NCBI RefSeq assembly: GCF_026212465.1
Contig: NC_080056.1
Coordinates: forward strand, 13,225,607-13,289,606
Length of the DNA: 64,000 nucleotides
DNA from: Amaranthus tricolor
Lineage: Eukaryota; Streptophyta; Magnoliopsida; Caryophyllales; Amaranthaceae
Direction of reading: 5' to 3'
The translations under genes were made by a program, and so were the position numbers. How positions within the stretch are numbered: position 1 is the stretch's first letter; the number at the start of each line of letters is the position of its first letter. Positions 1 through 11,929 of this stretch are shown piece after piece. Under the pieces are notes generated by a model. That model worked only from the letters and a program-made list of their open reading frames with translations, searched no databases and had not been told where the DNA came from.

Positions 1-760
<760 letters not shown>

Positions 761-766
761 TAGTAA

Positions 767-2849
767 ATGGCTTGTAATCAAGGAAAAGGAAAGGGTTTTT
801 TTAGACAATTATTAAGAGGTAATAGTTCTAGGCCTACCTTACTCAGAGGGGACCCGCATGAGAGGTGGGTAACGGGTTCTGCTAAGAGGGCTAGGCAGGA
901 AGAGGCTGCCAGACACAGTATTGCCCAAAGGTCGAGTGCGCTAGACCTAGTTCGAACCCCTATTGATGACCAGTCTAGCAGCATCCAAAGTAGTTGGGGG
1001 GTTTCTAGTGATGATGATAATGATGCTGATGATGTTCAATACGAAGCTCCTGATTCTCGCCCATTGGATTGGACTGTTGTTCGGGGGCCCAACGGGAGAT
1101 TCGCACGTGGCGGCCCTAGTTCTTTTGTCGCATCTGAGCGCGCAGGACGTAGTTTCGTCGATAATGAGCCGCAACGGGAGAGCAGGCCCTCACAGTCCGC
1201 TAACACGGACTGGTTAGTCACATCGCCCCAGCCCAAGGGGCCGATAGATACGCGACTGATCCCTAGCTATGGCGGGCACATAGCTAAACTTATTTTCGAC
1301 GGCTCCGAGCGTACGCCTCCGATTCTGGATTGCCGTATTAGGAAGAGGTAGGTGGAGTCCATCATCCGACTGAGGGATATGTCCGATGCGCTAAATGATG
1401 TTCTACCTGCCACTTCCCTCGGCCGACTACCGGACATTATGCACCAGCACATCGACTGTGCTTTGATATCGGCGTTCGTGGAGAGGTGGCAGCCGGATAC
1501 GAACACCTTCCACATGCCATGGGGGAAATGACGATTATGTTGCACGACGTACAACGCATACTGGGCATTTCTATTGAAGGTTCTCTGCCGGCTAAGCCTT
1601 CTGAGGTGGAGTGGCAGGTCGGTATCACCAATCTGTTCGGGGAGCCTATGTCTGAGCTTCGGCGTAGAGGTGCATCCACCTGCGGTTGCGTGAACGTTGC
1701 TGAAGTGATGCAGCTGTGTCATAGGTGCCAGGCCATGGATACCCAGACGACAGCGTACTACATGGCTATCGTCGGCTCTACCATGCTGGCGGATAAGACC
1801 AGAATTGGCATGCGACCTCACCCAATACTTGCCGTGAACGTCGATCAGCAGGAGGTGGCCTTGGGTGCGGTGACCTTGGCCTACTTGTATAGGCAGCTCG
1901 GAATGGCATCTAGGGCAGGTTGCAAGACCATTGCGGGCTGCCTCACATTGCTTCAGACATGGATCTATGAGTACTTTCCCGCTTTCCGCCCTCATACTCG
2001 CCGAGAAGATGAGCCAAACATGACTAGGGCGGAGATTTGGTCAACGAAGAAACCATGTTGTGAGGTGGACCGGCTGAAGCACTGCCGTAGGGTTCTTGAC
2101 TCAATGACGAAGACTCAGGTATTGTACATTACATGACATTTTTTTATACATGTGTTTTTAATTTTACATTATTCTTATATTTTAACTTGGCCTGCATGCA
2201 GGTGGAATGGACTCCGTACAATTCTGCTCCTAGTGCGTTGCTGAATGAGCACCGACGCACCACCATCATCGGGGGTATCACGTGCTTTGATATCGTCGAG
2301 GTGTATTTGCCAGAGCGGACATTGCGACAGATCGGGTTCATGCAGGCTATTCCCCCCGCTCCTATGAGACCGGCCAAGGCTCTACGACCGGCACACGGTA
2401 CCTACTCCGCGACCTTTGCTTCTTCTACTTTTTATTTGGAGGCATGGAGTAGGTTCCCCTTTAGTGCCCACCTTGTTGAGCAGGGACTTCGTCGGGCATC
2501 TGTTCCATCAGAGGCTGAACCTACTTACGTTAACTGGTTCAGAGTGTGCTCGCACCCGTACATAGCCCCCGACGAAGGCCCGACTTCCAGTCCTGGTCCT
2601 TCTCAGAGCAGAGCTGAATACGTGAGTTTTGAAAATATACTTGTTTTATGCTATGTCTTTGTGTTTTTTTGATGGTTTTATATCTTGTTAACTCCATTTT
2701 TCCTTTTGTTTTTTCAGTTCCTCAATGAGTGGCCCAGTCGATTCGCTCCAGTGGCTAGACTACCTCCTTTGCTCGTGGATATGAACCCCCGTCAACGACA
2801 TGCGTTAGAAATATACCTTAATGATTGTAGAGATTTATTTGCCGAATGA
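767..2849 (+). pseudogene. Plant mobile domain (PMD, MAIN/MAIL1-like) protein, three exons, inactivated
   Basis: Exons are 767-2118, 2202-2621 and 2718-2849, joined by GT-AG introns at 2119-2201 and 2622-2717. A Ser/Arg/acid-rich N-terminal part precedes the PMD. The PMD shows the family signature ERWQPDTNTFHMP followed by GEMTIMLHDVQRILGI, then LAYLYRQLG and a tryptophan-rich C-terminal half. Two lesions are visible. One is an in-frame TAG at 1349-1351, with the same frame reading on as coding sequence. The other is a one-base loss in the G run near 1521-1525. Allowing one missing G, exon 1 is a multiple of three, and exons 2 and 3 are too, which supports the model (about 634 residues nominal). 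Host PMD proteins act in silencing and genome stability; this copy looks transposon-borne. Confidence 0.8.
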
Positions 2850-5800
2850 CAAATTTTTAAAGGGCATGGCCCTTCATAGTCTGTACTTAAACTATTTTAC
2901 ATTAATGATTGTATTTATTTTCGTCGACGCTATTTACATCACATTTAATTCATGATTACATCGTTACTATACACAATGAATGTCTTCTATATTTTCTATA
3001 ACAACCATTATACACAGTAGTATAACTATGGACTATATACAAATTGAATCTCATGTATCATTTCTATAATACAAGTAAATAATGATTTATACAACACGTA
3101 AGACTTGGAGTATCTAAATTTACAGCATCGTCAGCGGTGTTATTACTTGGTCGTGGTCGTGGCCCGCGTAGATTCTTCCAGAGCATAATCCTCGTAGTGA
3201 ATTGTGTGTCAATATGTCTGGTGAAATTGTCAACTGCTTCTCTCCAACGTTGATGGATGGGCGGCAGTGGGGCTGAATCGTCGTTCATTAAAAGTTGAAC
3301 AAAATGATTTCCATTCACCCAACATATATGTATAACTTTATTTACACTATGCACGCCCAGTGCTTTCTTTAACGGAAGAACCAAATAGTTGTACACCGGG
3401 TCAGCGTTACTAGAACCATAATAAGCAATGCCAATGTTTAGAAACGTTGCTGCAGAGTACAAAGCCATTGGTGCAACCATCCAGTGAATAAAAAGAGCAG
3501 GTCCATTGCCGTGTGAACCTATTCTGAATATAGCCTCGTCTAACGACTCCTGAGATAGATACAAACTTAGGTATTGCTCTCTGTTCATTTGCATTTCCAT
3601 ACACATAGCACGTCTTAAATGAGGCCATGCTTCCTCGCCTCCCAGCTCTGTGACGGCAATAGCTCTAAATCCACAGTTACCATCACCTAACACATCAATC
3701 CAGTCAAACAAGTAAGGTGCAAGAATGAATGGGATGTCATTAGGCTATGGAAACTGTGAAAAATCGCGCCCTCCTGGATCATCTGCAATAATTGAAAATA
3801 AAGTTAATAAGATGAAGTTGTAACAAATGAAAGTAAATAATGAAAAGGATAGTCATGTACTGGACAAATTGAAACTGAACTTAATTCCATCTCGACCACT
3901 AGATCTGCCACTGGATCTCCCGCGAGATGAAGATCTAGAGCCTCGACCACGAGAAGATGATCTGCTATATTCAAATGCACTTTTATTTCTTCTCATGGTT
4001 TTGCTTGTGCTTGGTCTTCCCTTTCTAGGTGGACTTGCGTAAGACTCAGGTATTTTGGCTCCATCAGGGTGCAGTTCATACTCAAGTACCTGAGACATTC
4101 GGCGTATAACTGCGGGATCAGATTTTAAAACTTCATCGACCAGAGATTGAAAGTACTCTTTGTCATTGGCGTTGGCGAATCATACTCCTTCGTTTATCTC
4201 GTCTCCTACCTCTGTGTACCTCAAAGTACTCCAGAATTGATGAATGTCATCCACATACAAAGCACCATGTGAACCGATGCACATATGTAAATAACATGCA
4301 CACGACAATCCATGGATTTGTTGAAGTACACAACCGCATTTGTTTAATACAAAATCACCCAGTTCTAACATGCGGTTATACTCAAGTTGGAGCTGCTCCA
4401 AGACATAGATAGATACGTGGCGATATAAAGGTCTAAAGAAATGCTGTCGCAACGACCTTGCTACAGAATTCATGGATTCCCTTAGCGCTTGTCGGATCCT
4501 AGCTTGCTGATTTATAATCTGTGCGTGTGCCCTTTTAAAAAGGGTATCGAATGAGCTATTACTGCTACCAAGGTAATACTTGAAAGACGAGTGTTGGCTT
4601 TCAACTCTACTGGTAGTCTGGTTACCCAAGTGGAAACAATCATTCGTCCACGCACACACAAATTTCTCTCTAAGTGGAATCCATGTTCCAGCTAGATACC
4701 GAACGACCTTTTTGTTCCTAACCGACCACGTACTCACGATGGTTTGCCATCTCTGTTCAAATTCCCCGATTGTGGAACTTTCAACCAAGTGGTTCCATCT
4801 GCCCTGTTTGAATATTTGGCCTTGTTGATTTTTTTTCCCGCCACACAACTTGTCCACCATGTTCTCAACGTCGTTGGCAATATGCCAGATGCATAACAAA
4901 TGCCGCACATCTACATTAAACAAAACATTGAACGTAATTAAGACATATTCAATAGATAGAACGACATTAATTAATCAACAAAACCTTTTTACCTGGGAAG
5001 ACGTCACGAATAGCTGCAGATAAACCTTCGTCTCGATCGGTTACAATGACGCTAGGAGTCTGAGCAGTGCCGAAAATATCTCTCAATCCCTGCAAAACCC
5101 ACGAATACGACACACCCGCCTCATCTCGCATCAAACAAAACGCAACCAAGAAGTTGTGATTGGTTGGCGTCATTCCGATCACTTCACATAGTGGCCACTT
5201 TTGTTTGTTCGTTTTGTACGTTGTATCTATCAGCACAACATACGACCACGTACGTATCATTTGGATAGAGGTAGGATTTTCAATTAATAGTCTGCTCAAT
5301 TGCCCTTCGCTATCCAAGTCTGTCTAGACCACGTAATTAAGTTCTGTGGCCATATGAAGACAGTGCTGAAGGGGAGTCCTACCCTCTATCTCTTCTCTCC
5401 TTATTGATTGCCTAATATTATATATCTGATTCATACTAGCATAAAAACCAGGAAAATTATCTCTAATAGAATTCATAATAAAGGCCGGTTGCATTCCGGT
5501 TGCACTAAGCTGTCGTATGTGCTCCCGAATATCTACATTGATCCTATTCGCCCTTACATGACCATCTCTGTACACTAAGAACGGGTGGTTATGTTTTCGT
5601 TTTTCACCAGGACACACCCTTACCATCCAAGGTCTTTCTCCTGGTTTACGACTACTTCTTACAATCAAAAATTTACACCCGCAATTTCTACTTTTAGAAC
5701 CAGGTCGGTTAGTATTATCTAGATTATGTACATCACCCCTAATATTACCATAGCGGTGACATCTTAAATAGACACTAACTCTAGAACGTCCTTCTTTCTT

Positions 5801-6049
5801 TTTATAAGAAGCACGTGTAAATTGAAAACCAATTGTTATTGCTATCGCATCGGCCCAACTATGTAACTCATCTACGGAAATAAATTACCTATCCGTAACA
5901 AAGCTACCGGAGTAGTCTACGTTGTCTCCAAAGTTTTCAAACTCCTACAAATTTGAAATAAAAATAATATAAATTAATTACATTAATGACGAAAATATAA
6001 ATAATAATTATAACAAAAATTAATAAAAATACTAATACTAAAAAAAGAA

Positions 6050-6300
<251 letters not shown>

Positions 6301-6335
6301 TACGTAAATAAATAAAAAAAATTTTTAAAAAATTA

Positions 6336-6430
6336 AATCGCACAAAACTGGGCGACTGAACCATGGTTCAATCGCACAGAACTGGGCGATTGGACTATGG
6401 TTCAATCGCCCAGTTTTATGCGATTTAACT
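6336..6430. repeat. Palindromic repeat cluster (AATCGC...CTGGGCGAT motif)
   Basis: Within about 95 bp, the block ATCGCACARAACTGGGCGAY occurs twice in direct orientation (from about 6337 and 6371), and its complement ATCGCCCAGTTTTATGCGAT follows at about 6404. Short inverted linkers GAACCATGGTTC and TATGG...TTC separate them. Any adjacent pair can fold into a strong hairpin. The cluster lies in intron 1 close to the transposase first exon, so it may be a subterminal binding or replication feature of the element. Confidence 0.7.
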
Positions 6431-6775
6431 TTTTTTTTTTTAAATTTCCAACGATTCAAATTCTAAAAATTTACGTACCGCATCCGATTCATAGTCGCTT
6501 TCGTTAGCCATAGTTAACCGATTACAGATAACAGCTTGTTTAAGAGTTTTTAGAGAGATAGTACCGTGTTTGAATTCGTACTTCATACGCGTCTCAAAAT
6601 TCGATATATATAGACAAATCTTACGGATTAAAGTGTTAATAGGGTTTTTAAGTGTGATTTACATTTATTAAAAGTTTTAAGTCCAGTGGCAATTTTGTAA
6701 TTTTTTAAACTTCAGGGGCAAATACATAATTTCGAGGAGGGGTGACGATAAAATGAAAAGGGGTGGTAAAATTTA

Positions 6776-7079
6776 GTAACTCCCTTATGATATACAAAGG
6801 AACTCGATTTAAATATAGATAATCATGATAAACAAAGGAACTCAATTTATATCATAATAATTGCATCACTTAGCATTTTAGTCTATTCAAATATAATAGT
6901 AGCCTTCATTCAAAAAAACAATAATAGAAGTAGTAGTTTTATTTATTTACTTTCATAAAACTTAAGCTAAAAACACAAAAACTTGTTTTGAAATAGCTGT
7001 ATGATATATAAAATTTAGAATAATGTTAATACGTATAATAAAAAAAGTATGCAATAGTTGATTATATTGTATTGTATAA
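6776..7079. other. AT-rich spacer
   Basis: About 300 bp of A/T-rich sequence with a short near-repeat of AAAGGAACTCRATTTA. No gene or boundary signal was seen except the TAA target site at 7077-7079. Confidence 0.6.
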
Positions 7080-7484
7080 GAGTACCCACAGCCATTAACT
7101 ATTTGGGTGGTTATTAAGAGAGAGAAAATGAAAATATTAATAAAATATTGAGGAGAGAGAAATTATTGGGGTATCAATTGAATAACTAGGTTATTCAAAT
7201 AACCGGTTATGTATATCGTCATGCAAATTTTTTTTGCTTTTTGGTTGACATGGATGGCTAAGATTTTGACACCTAATACAAATATCAATGGTTGAGATTT
7301 GCTCTGAATTTATAACCGTTGTAATTTTTGTAACGGCCATAATTTTTAAAATACAATTCTAAAAAAAAAAATACACGAAGGGTCTATTTTATTTTTCTCT
7401 ATAAAATGAGCCCAATATTGAAGTATTTTGAAACAACTTTTTTTTAAGTGAAAATTACTCTTCTTATTAGCAAATTGTGTTAAG

Positions 7485-8819
7485 ATGAACATTCCAAAAT
7501 CTAACAGAAAAAAAAAATCCACAAAATCTCATAACTCATCACAACCCCAAAATAATCCAAATCCTCAACCTTACTATTCTAATCTTCCAATTGATCTCAA
7601 CTCAGATTTAGATACAAATTTTTAAAATTTTCCGAATTACGGTTCACAAAATCTTAATTTCTCAAATCCAAGTACTTTCACTCCGTTTCCTTTTCAACCA
7701 CCACAAAATCCTAATTATTCAAATTCTCCAAATGTTATCCCATCTTTTGAAAATATTCAAATCTCTCAAATTGATTCAACATTTCCCATGTCTCAACATT
7801 TTTCTATGTCACAAGGTGATGGTGCATTTTCGAGTTTCGATTGTTCATACACATCGAATGCATTAGATGACGAAAATGAACCAGAAGTTGAAGAAGGCGA
7901 AGGTAATGAAAGAGGTAATGAAGGAGGCAATCAAGATGGAAGGAAAATTTTTTGGTCAAAAGCTGAAGAAGTGGTTCTTGTGAAGGCTTGGCTTGAGGTT
8001 AGTCAAAATAAAAAAACTAACACTAACCAAAAGGGGGATGTTTTTTGGAGAAAAATTGAGGAAATGTATAATAATGTTAGACTATACAAACAAAGGTGTT
8101 TCGAAGAAGGTACTGATCGGGTAACTCGAGAAGATTTGTTGAAAATGAGGGGTACGGAGCAACTCAGAAACCGTTGGAGAAGGATTAATGCTTCATGTTC
8201 TAAATTTTGTGGCTCACATGCTCATGCTGAATCAAAAAAGAGAAATGGTATAAATGATGAAGATGTTATGAAATTAGCATATAGTATATATGCTAACGAC
8301 AAAACAAAGTCTTCATTATGCTCTACAACCTTTCAAGACAAGCATGTTTGGGACATCTTAAAACAACATGAAGCATGAAAACCAAGTGAAGATGTTGTTA
8401 AAAAATGCAAGGAAAAGACATCCACTCAAGGAAGTGACTCAAAGAGATCTCGTATCAATGAAGCTGGAAACTACTCCTCTTCATCAAACCCAGAAACACC
8501 AACCAGTGGTGATATTGGGTATTCAGGCTTTCCTTCTAGCAACGAATCTAACAAAAATAAAGGAATGAGCAAGGTGCCAAACATGCCAAGTGGAGCATGG
8601 CAACAATGGTTAGACACTGCCCAGAACATGAACCTTATAAGGCAATTATAAAATGAAGTTGAACTTACAAGGTTGCAACTAGAAAGGGAGAAAGAAGCAA
8701 GGAAGCAAAGAAAAATTAATATGGAGTTATTTAAACACCTCGATTCAAAGCCAAACTTATCTTCGGAAGATCAAGAATTAAGGAACACTTTGTTGAAGAA
8801 GTTGTTCCCCTCAGACTAA
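7485..8819 (+). pseudogene. Harbinger ORF1, Myb/SANT-like DNA-binding protein, three nonsense codons
   Basis: One continuous frame runs from ATG 7485 to TAA 8817-8819 (445 codons) and is broken by TAA 7623-7625, TGA 8376-8378 and TAA 8649-8651. The first and third look like CAA-to-TAA changes and the second like TGG-to-TGA. The N-terminal third is Asn/Pro/Gln/Ser-rich. The central trihelix/SANT-type region (FWSKAEEVVLVKAWLEVSQN and LRNRWRRINASCSKF) matches the partner protein that helps Harbinger transposase bind DNA and enter the nucleus. A charged coiled-coil C-terminus (LTRLQLEREKEARKQRK) ends it. The longest uninterrupted piece is 7626-8375. Confidence 0.85.
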
Positions 8820-9085
8820 TGTATTAGTGTATGGTTGATTATTGTCGTAATGTTGGTTGATTTCAAATAATTCCTTTTTTATGTAATGTCATTATTAATA
8901 AAAAAATTAAGTTAAATTACATGTCTCTTCTTATAATCGTATTATAAGCTTAATAATATTATTCAATACATTAAAGTTTGTATATAATAACATATAATTA
9001 TTATTGATCTGACTAAACCTATTGATTGACTTTGATATATCACTGCAAAAGATGTACATTGATTTACATTACACTGTAAAGTATT

Positions 9086-9200
9086 TGATGTACCCAACAC
9101 TGAAAAGCAAATATTAAACACTAGACATTGATGTACTTAACACTGAAAAGGTAATAGTGAATTTTATTCACTGATGTACTTAACACTGAAAAGGAAATAG
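9086..9200. repeat. 43-bp tandem triplication between the two Harbinger genes
   Basis: The motif TGATGTACYYAACACTGAAA starts at 9086, 9129 and 9172, exactly 43 bp apart, with some drift between copies. It lies in the spacer upstream of the transposase gene. Confidence 0.75.
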
Positions 9201-9387
9201 TAGCATGCATCACTATGCTTTGACATACATAACAATGTTAAGGTGATAGTGACAATGCAAAGGCATGCATCTCCATTACTTTTAAAAATTATTAACTACT
9301 TTATGAATCATTGCATGCATGCAAGACTTCAAATTTACCATATAAGACAAAAAAATTACTACATATCATACACACTCGTTCTATAAG

Positions 9388-10866
9388 ATGGATACATCAG
9401 AGTGGGATTCCCTTGAACAACCATCCATTTCCCCCTATTATACTTCTACCTTTCATTCTCATATCAAATTTGGTTTTAAAAACATGTCATCTGACGATAG
9501 CTCCAACTCTTCTAATTCCTCTTCCAATTCAGAAAATAGCCAAACCCAACGATATGAAAGACGAAGGCAAGCCAATCGCCAGTTCGATCGAATGATGGAT
9601 GAAGTTTTTATGTCCAATCCAATTGAAGTATATCAAATGTTTAATCAAGTGCCAAGGCCACTAAGGGTTCCCGTTCCAAGGGATCGTGAGGATGGACACA
9701 GTCGTTTATGGAATGACTACTTTACCGACCATCCTGTGTTCCCTCCACAATTATTTCGTCGGAGATTTCGCATGAACAAACATATATTTCTCCGAATTAA
9801 GCAAACTTTAGAAGAACGTCATCCCTTCTTCCAGCAAAGACAAGATGCTACAGGAAGATTTGGTGCCTCTGCATTACAAAAATGCACCGCGGCAATGAGA
9901 CTAATAGCTTATGGCACCTTCGCTGATTCTGTGGATGACTACATTCGGATTAGTGCATCTCTTGCAAAAGATTCACTTCACCATTTTGTGGAAGGAATAG
10001 TCTCTTACTTTAGTGATGAATACCTTCGAAAGCCCAATGAAGAAGATCTAGTAAGACTACTAAGGATTGGTGAACGTCGTGGATTTCCTGGCATGTTAGG
10101 TTCTATTGATTGTATGCATTGGAGGTGGAAAAACTGTCCACTTCGATTAAAAGGTATGTTTTCTGGAAGACCAGGTAAACCCACATTAATCTTAGAAGCT
10201 GTGGCATCATATGATCTTTGGATCTGGTATGCCTTTTTTGGGACACCAGGTAGCCGTAATGATATTAATGTTCTTGATAGATCCCCATTGTTTAATGATG
10301 TTTTTGAAGGTTGTGCATCCTCTATTAACTATGTTGTGAATGGTCGCACATACAATATGGGATATTATCTCACTGATGGTATATATCCTACATGGGCGGC
10401 ATTCATTCCTACAATATCACTACCACAAAATGAAAAAGAAGGTCTATTTGCCAAAGTACACGAAGCTAAACGAAAGGATGTTGAGCGTGCTTTTGGAGTA
10501 TTACAAGCTCGTTTTGCAATAATACGGAATCCAGCGCTAGCTCGTGACGCATCAATGTTAGGAAAAATAATGATAGCGTGTATTATTATGCACAATATGA
10601 TTGTTGAGGATGAAAGAGATACATATAAAACGTATTACGATCCAAATGAATATGATCAAGCTACAAATGCGTCTTCAAGTAATGAAAATAATGAAGAGCC
10701 TTTTCAGTTCCAAAATAGCAACAACCGAATTGCAAGTTTGGAAACTTACATGTCTAATAGAGCACGTGTTCGTGATGAAGCTATGCATAAAGCATTGAAG
10801 AAAGACTTAGTTGAACATATGTGGCTCAAATTCGGTGTTCAAAGTAGGGAATATAATATGCATTAA
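9388..10866 (+). CDS. PIF/Harbinger transposase (DDE superfamily endonuclease), intact
   Basis: A 492-residue open frame without lesions. After a Ser/Asn-rich N-terminus comes a helix-turn-helix-like region (FRRRFRMNKHIFLRIKQTL), then the DDE catalytic core: Asp241 in GSIDCMHWRWKNCP, Asp292 in GSRNDINVLDRSPLF and Glu366 in DVERAFGVLQARFAII. Length and motif spacing are usual for plant Harbinger transposases. The enzyme cuts and pastes the element into TWA targets with help from the Myb-like ORF1 product, whose gene upstream is broken. The start at 9388 is the first ATG of the frame, preceded by an AT-rich leader; no intron is needed. Confidence 0.93.
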   Translation: MDTSEWDSLEQPSISPYYTSTFHSHIKFGFKNMSSDDSSNSSNSSSNSENSQTQRYERRRQANRQFDRMMDEVFMSNPIEVYQMFNQVPRPLRVPVPRDREDGHSRLWNDYFTDHPVFPPQLFRRRFRMNKHIFLRIKQTLEERHPFFQQRQDATGRFGASALQKCTAAMRLIAYGTFADSVDDYIRISASLAKDSLHHFVEGIVSYFSDEYLRKPNEEDLVRLLRIGERRGFPGMLGSIDCMHWRWKNCPLRLKGMFSGRPGKPTLILEAVASYDLWIWYAFFGTPGSRNDINVLDRSPLFNDVFEGCASSINYVVNGRTYNMGYYLTDGIYPTWAAFIPTISLPQNEKEGLFAKVHEAKRKDVERAFGVLQARFAIIRNPALARDASMLGKIMIACIIMHNMIVEDERDTYKTYYDPNEYDQATNASSSNENNEEPFQFQNSNNRIASLETYMSNRARVRDEAMHKALKKDLVEHMWLKFGVQSREYNMH

Positions 10867-11361
10867 TAGATGTGTAATCGCAATATTATATCATTGTGTT
10901 TGTACTTGTTCGTGGTTCGTTATTATCTTTCAAAGACTTTTGTCATTTGATAGAATATATATGTATGATTTTTATTATTGTGGAATGTAGTAGGATTACA
11001 ATTATTGTTTGTGTCTTAATTAACGACTAATTACATACTAATTAATATCAAAATTGCATTATTTTCAAATTTTTGAGATTTTATCTAATTAATGTATGCT
11101 AATAAATAATTATTAATTTTGAATGATTATTACCAAATGCATTATTTAATAATAATAGAATTTAAGTAATAAATTGTGTGGTGGGGTTGGATAAAAGTAG
11201 GAGAGAGAAAATGTATAACCAAAATATTATGGTTAACTATTGGCATACATTGGTTATCAAATGGTTATAAGAGTGGTTATAAGTGAGGTGGAAGATGGAT
11301 AAAATATTAAAATAATCAATAACCAAGATGGGGTTGGACAACCATTGTGTATGCTCTAATA

Positions 11362-11687
11362 CTTCCTCCGTTCCATAATACTTGCTACATTTTCTATTTT
11401 TGGCAATTTCATATTTCTTGCTACATTTCCGTTTTTAATAATAAAACAATCATTTAAAGTTCTATCTACCCCTATTTTTATCCTACTCTATACTCTATAC
11501 TCTATAATAAAATATATACTATACTCTATAAAGTAACCTAACAAACTATTTTTCCTTATTCTTTTTCAATTAACAATAATAAAATACTATATTCTATAAA
11601 GTAAACAATCAGCTACAGTGTAGGTCAATCACTTTTCTTAATTCCCGTGCCCATGCAAATGTAGCAACAATTATGGAACGGAGAAAA
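11362..11687. mobile_element. Stowaway-type (mariner-related) MITE, TA target duplication
   Basis: Left end CTTCCTCCGTTCCATAA and right end, read inward, TTTTCTCCGTTCCATAA form inverted repeats that extend through TTGCTACATT. TA flanks both sides (11360-11361 and 11688-11689). The 326-bp interior has no coding capacity. Its left target site directly abuts the TAA duplication of the Harbinger element. Confidence 0.88.
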
Positions 11688-11929
11688 TATGTAATTTAGG
11701 ATAATTGGTACAAAAATATATAATAGTTGATCCCTCTTAATCAGTACGACAGTGGTTGACTAAATTAGAGTTGATTGACTAAAATATCAGAAACCTAAAT
11801 AAGAGTAAGCAGTGACCAAAATGCACGCCCACAGGATTGTTCATCTGTCAGAACTTATTTCTGTTTCTATGAATGTCTGCGCAACAATCAACTCAACTCT
11901 GAGGAGTCAAGTCTCATCAGTTCACCGTT

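Larger units (their letters stand above)
7080..11356 (+). mobile_element. Complete PIF/Harbinger DNA transposon, 3-bp TSD TAA
   Basis: The left end begins GAGTACCCACAGCC and the right end, read inward, begins GAGCATACACAATGG, an imperfect terminal inverted repeat typical of PIF/Harbinger. Both ends are flanked by TAA (7077-7079 and 11357-11359), the standard 3-bp target duplication. The 4277-bp element carries the two genes expected of the family, both on the plus strand: a Myb/SANT-like ORF1 and a DDE transposase. Confidence 0.92.
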
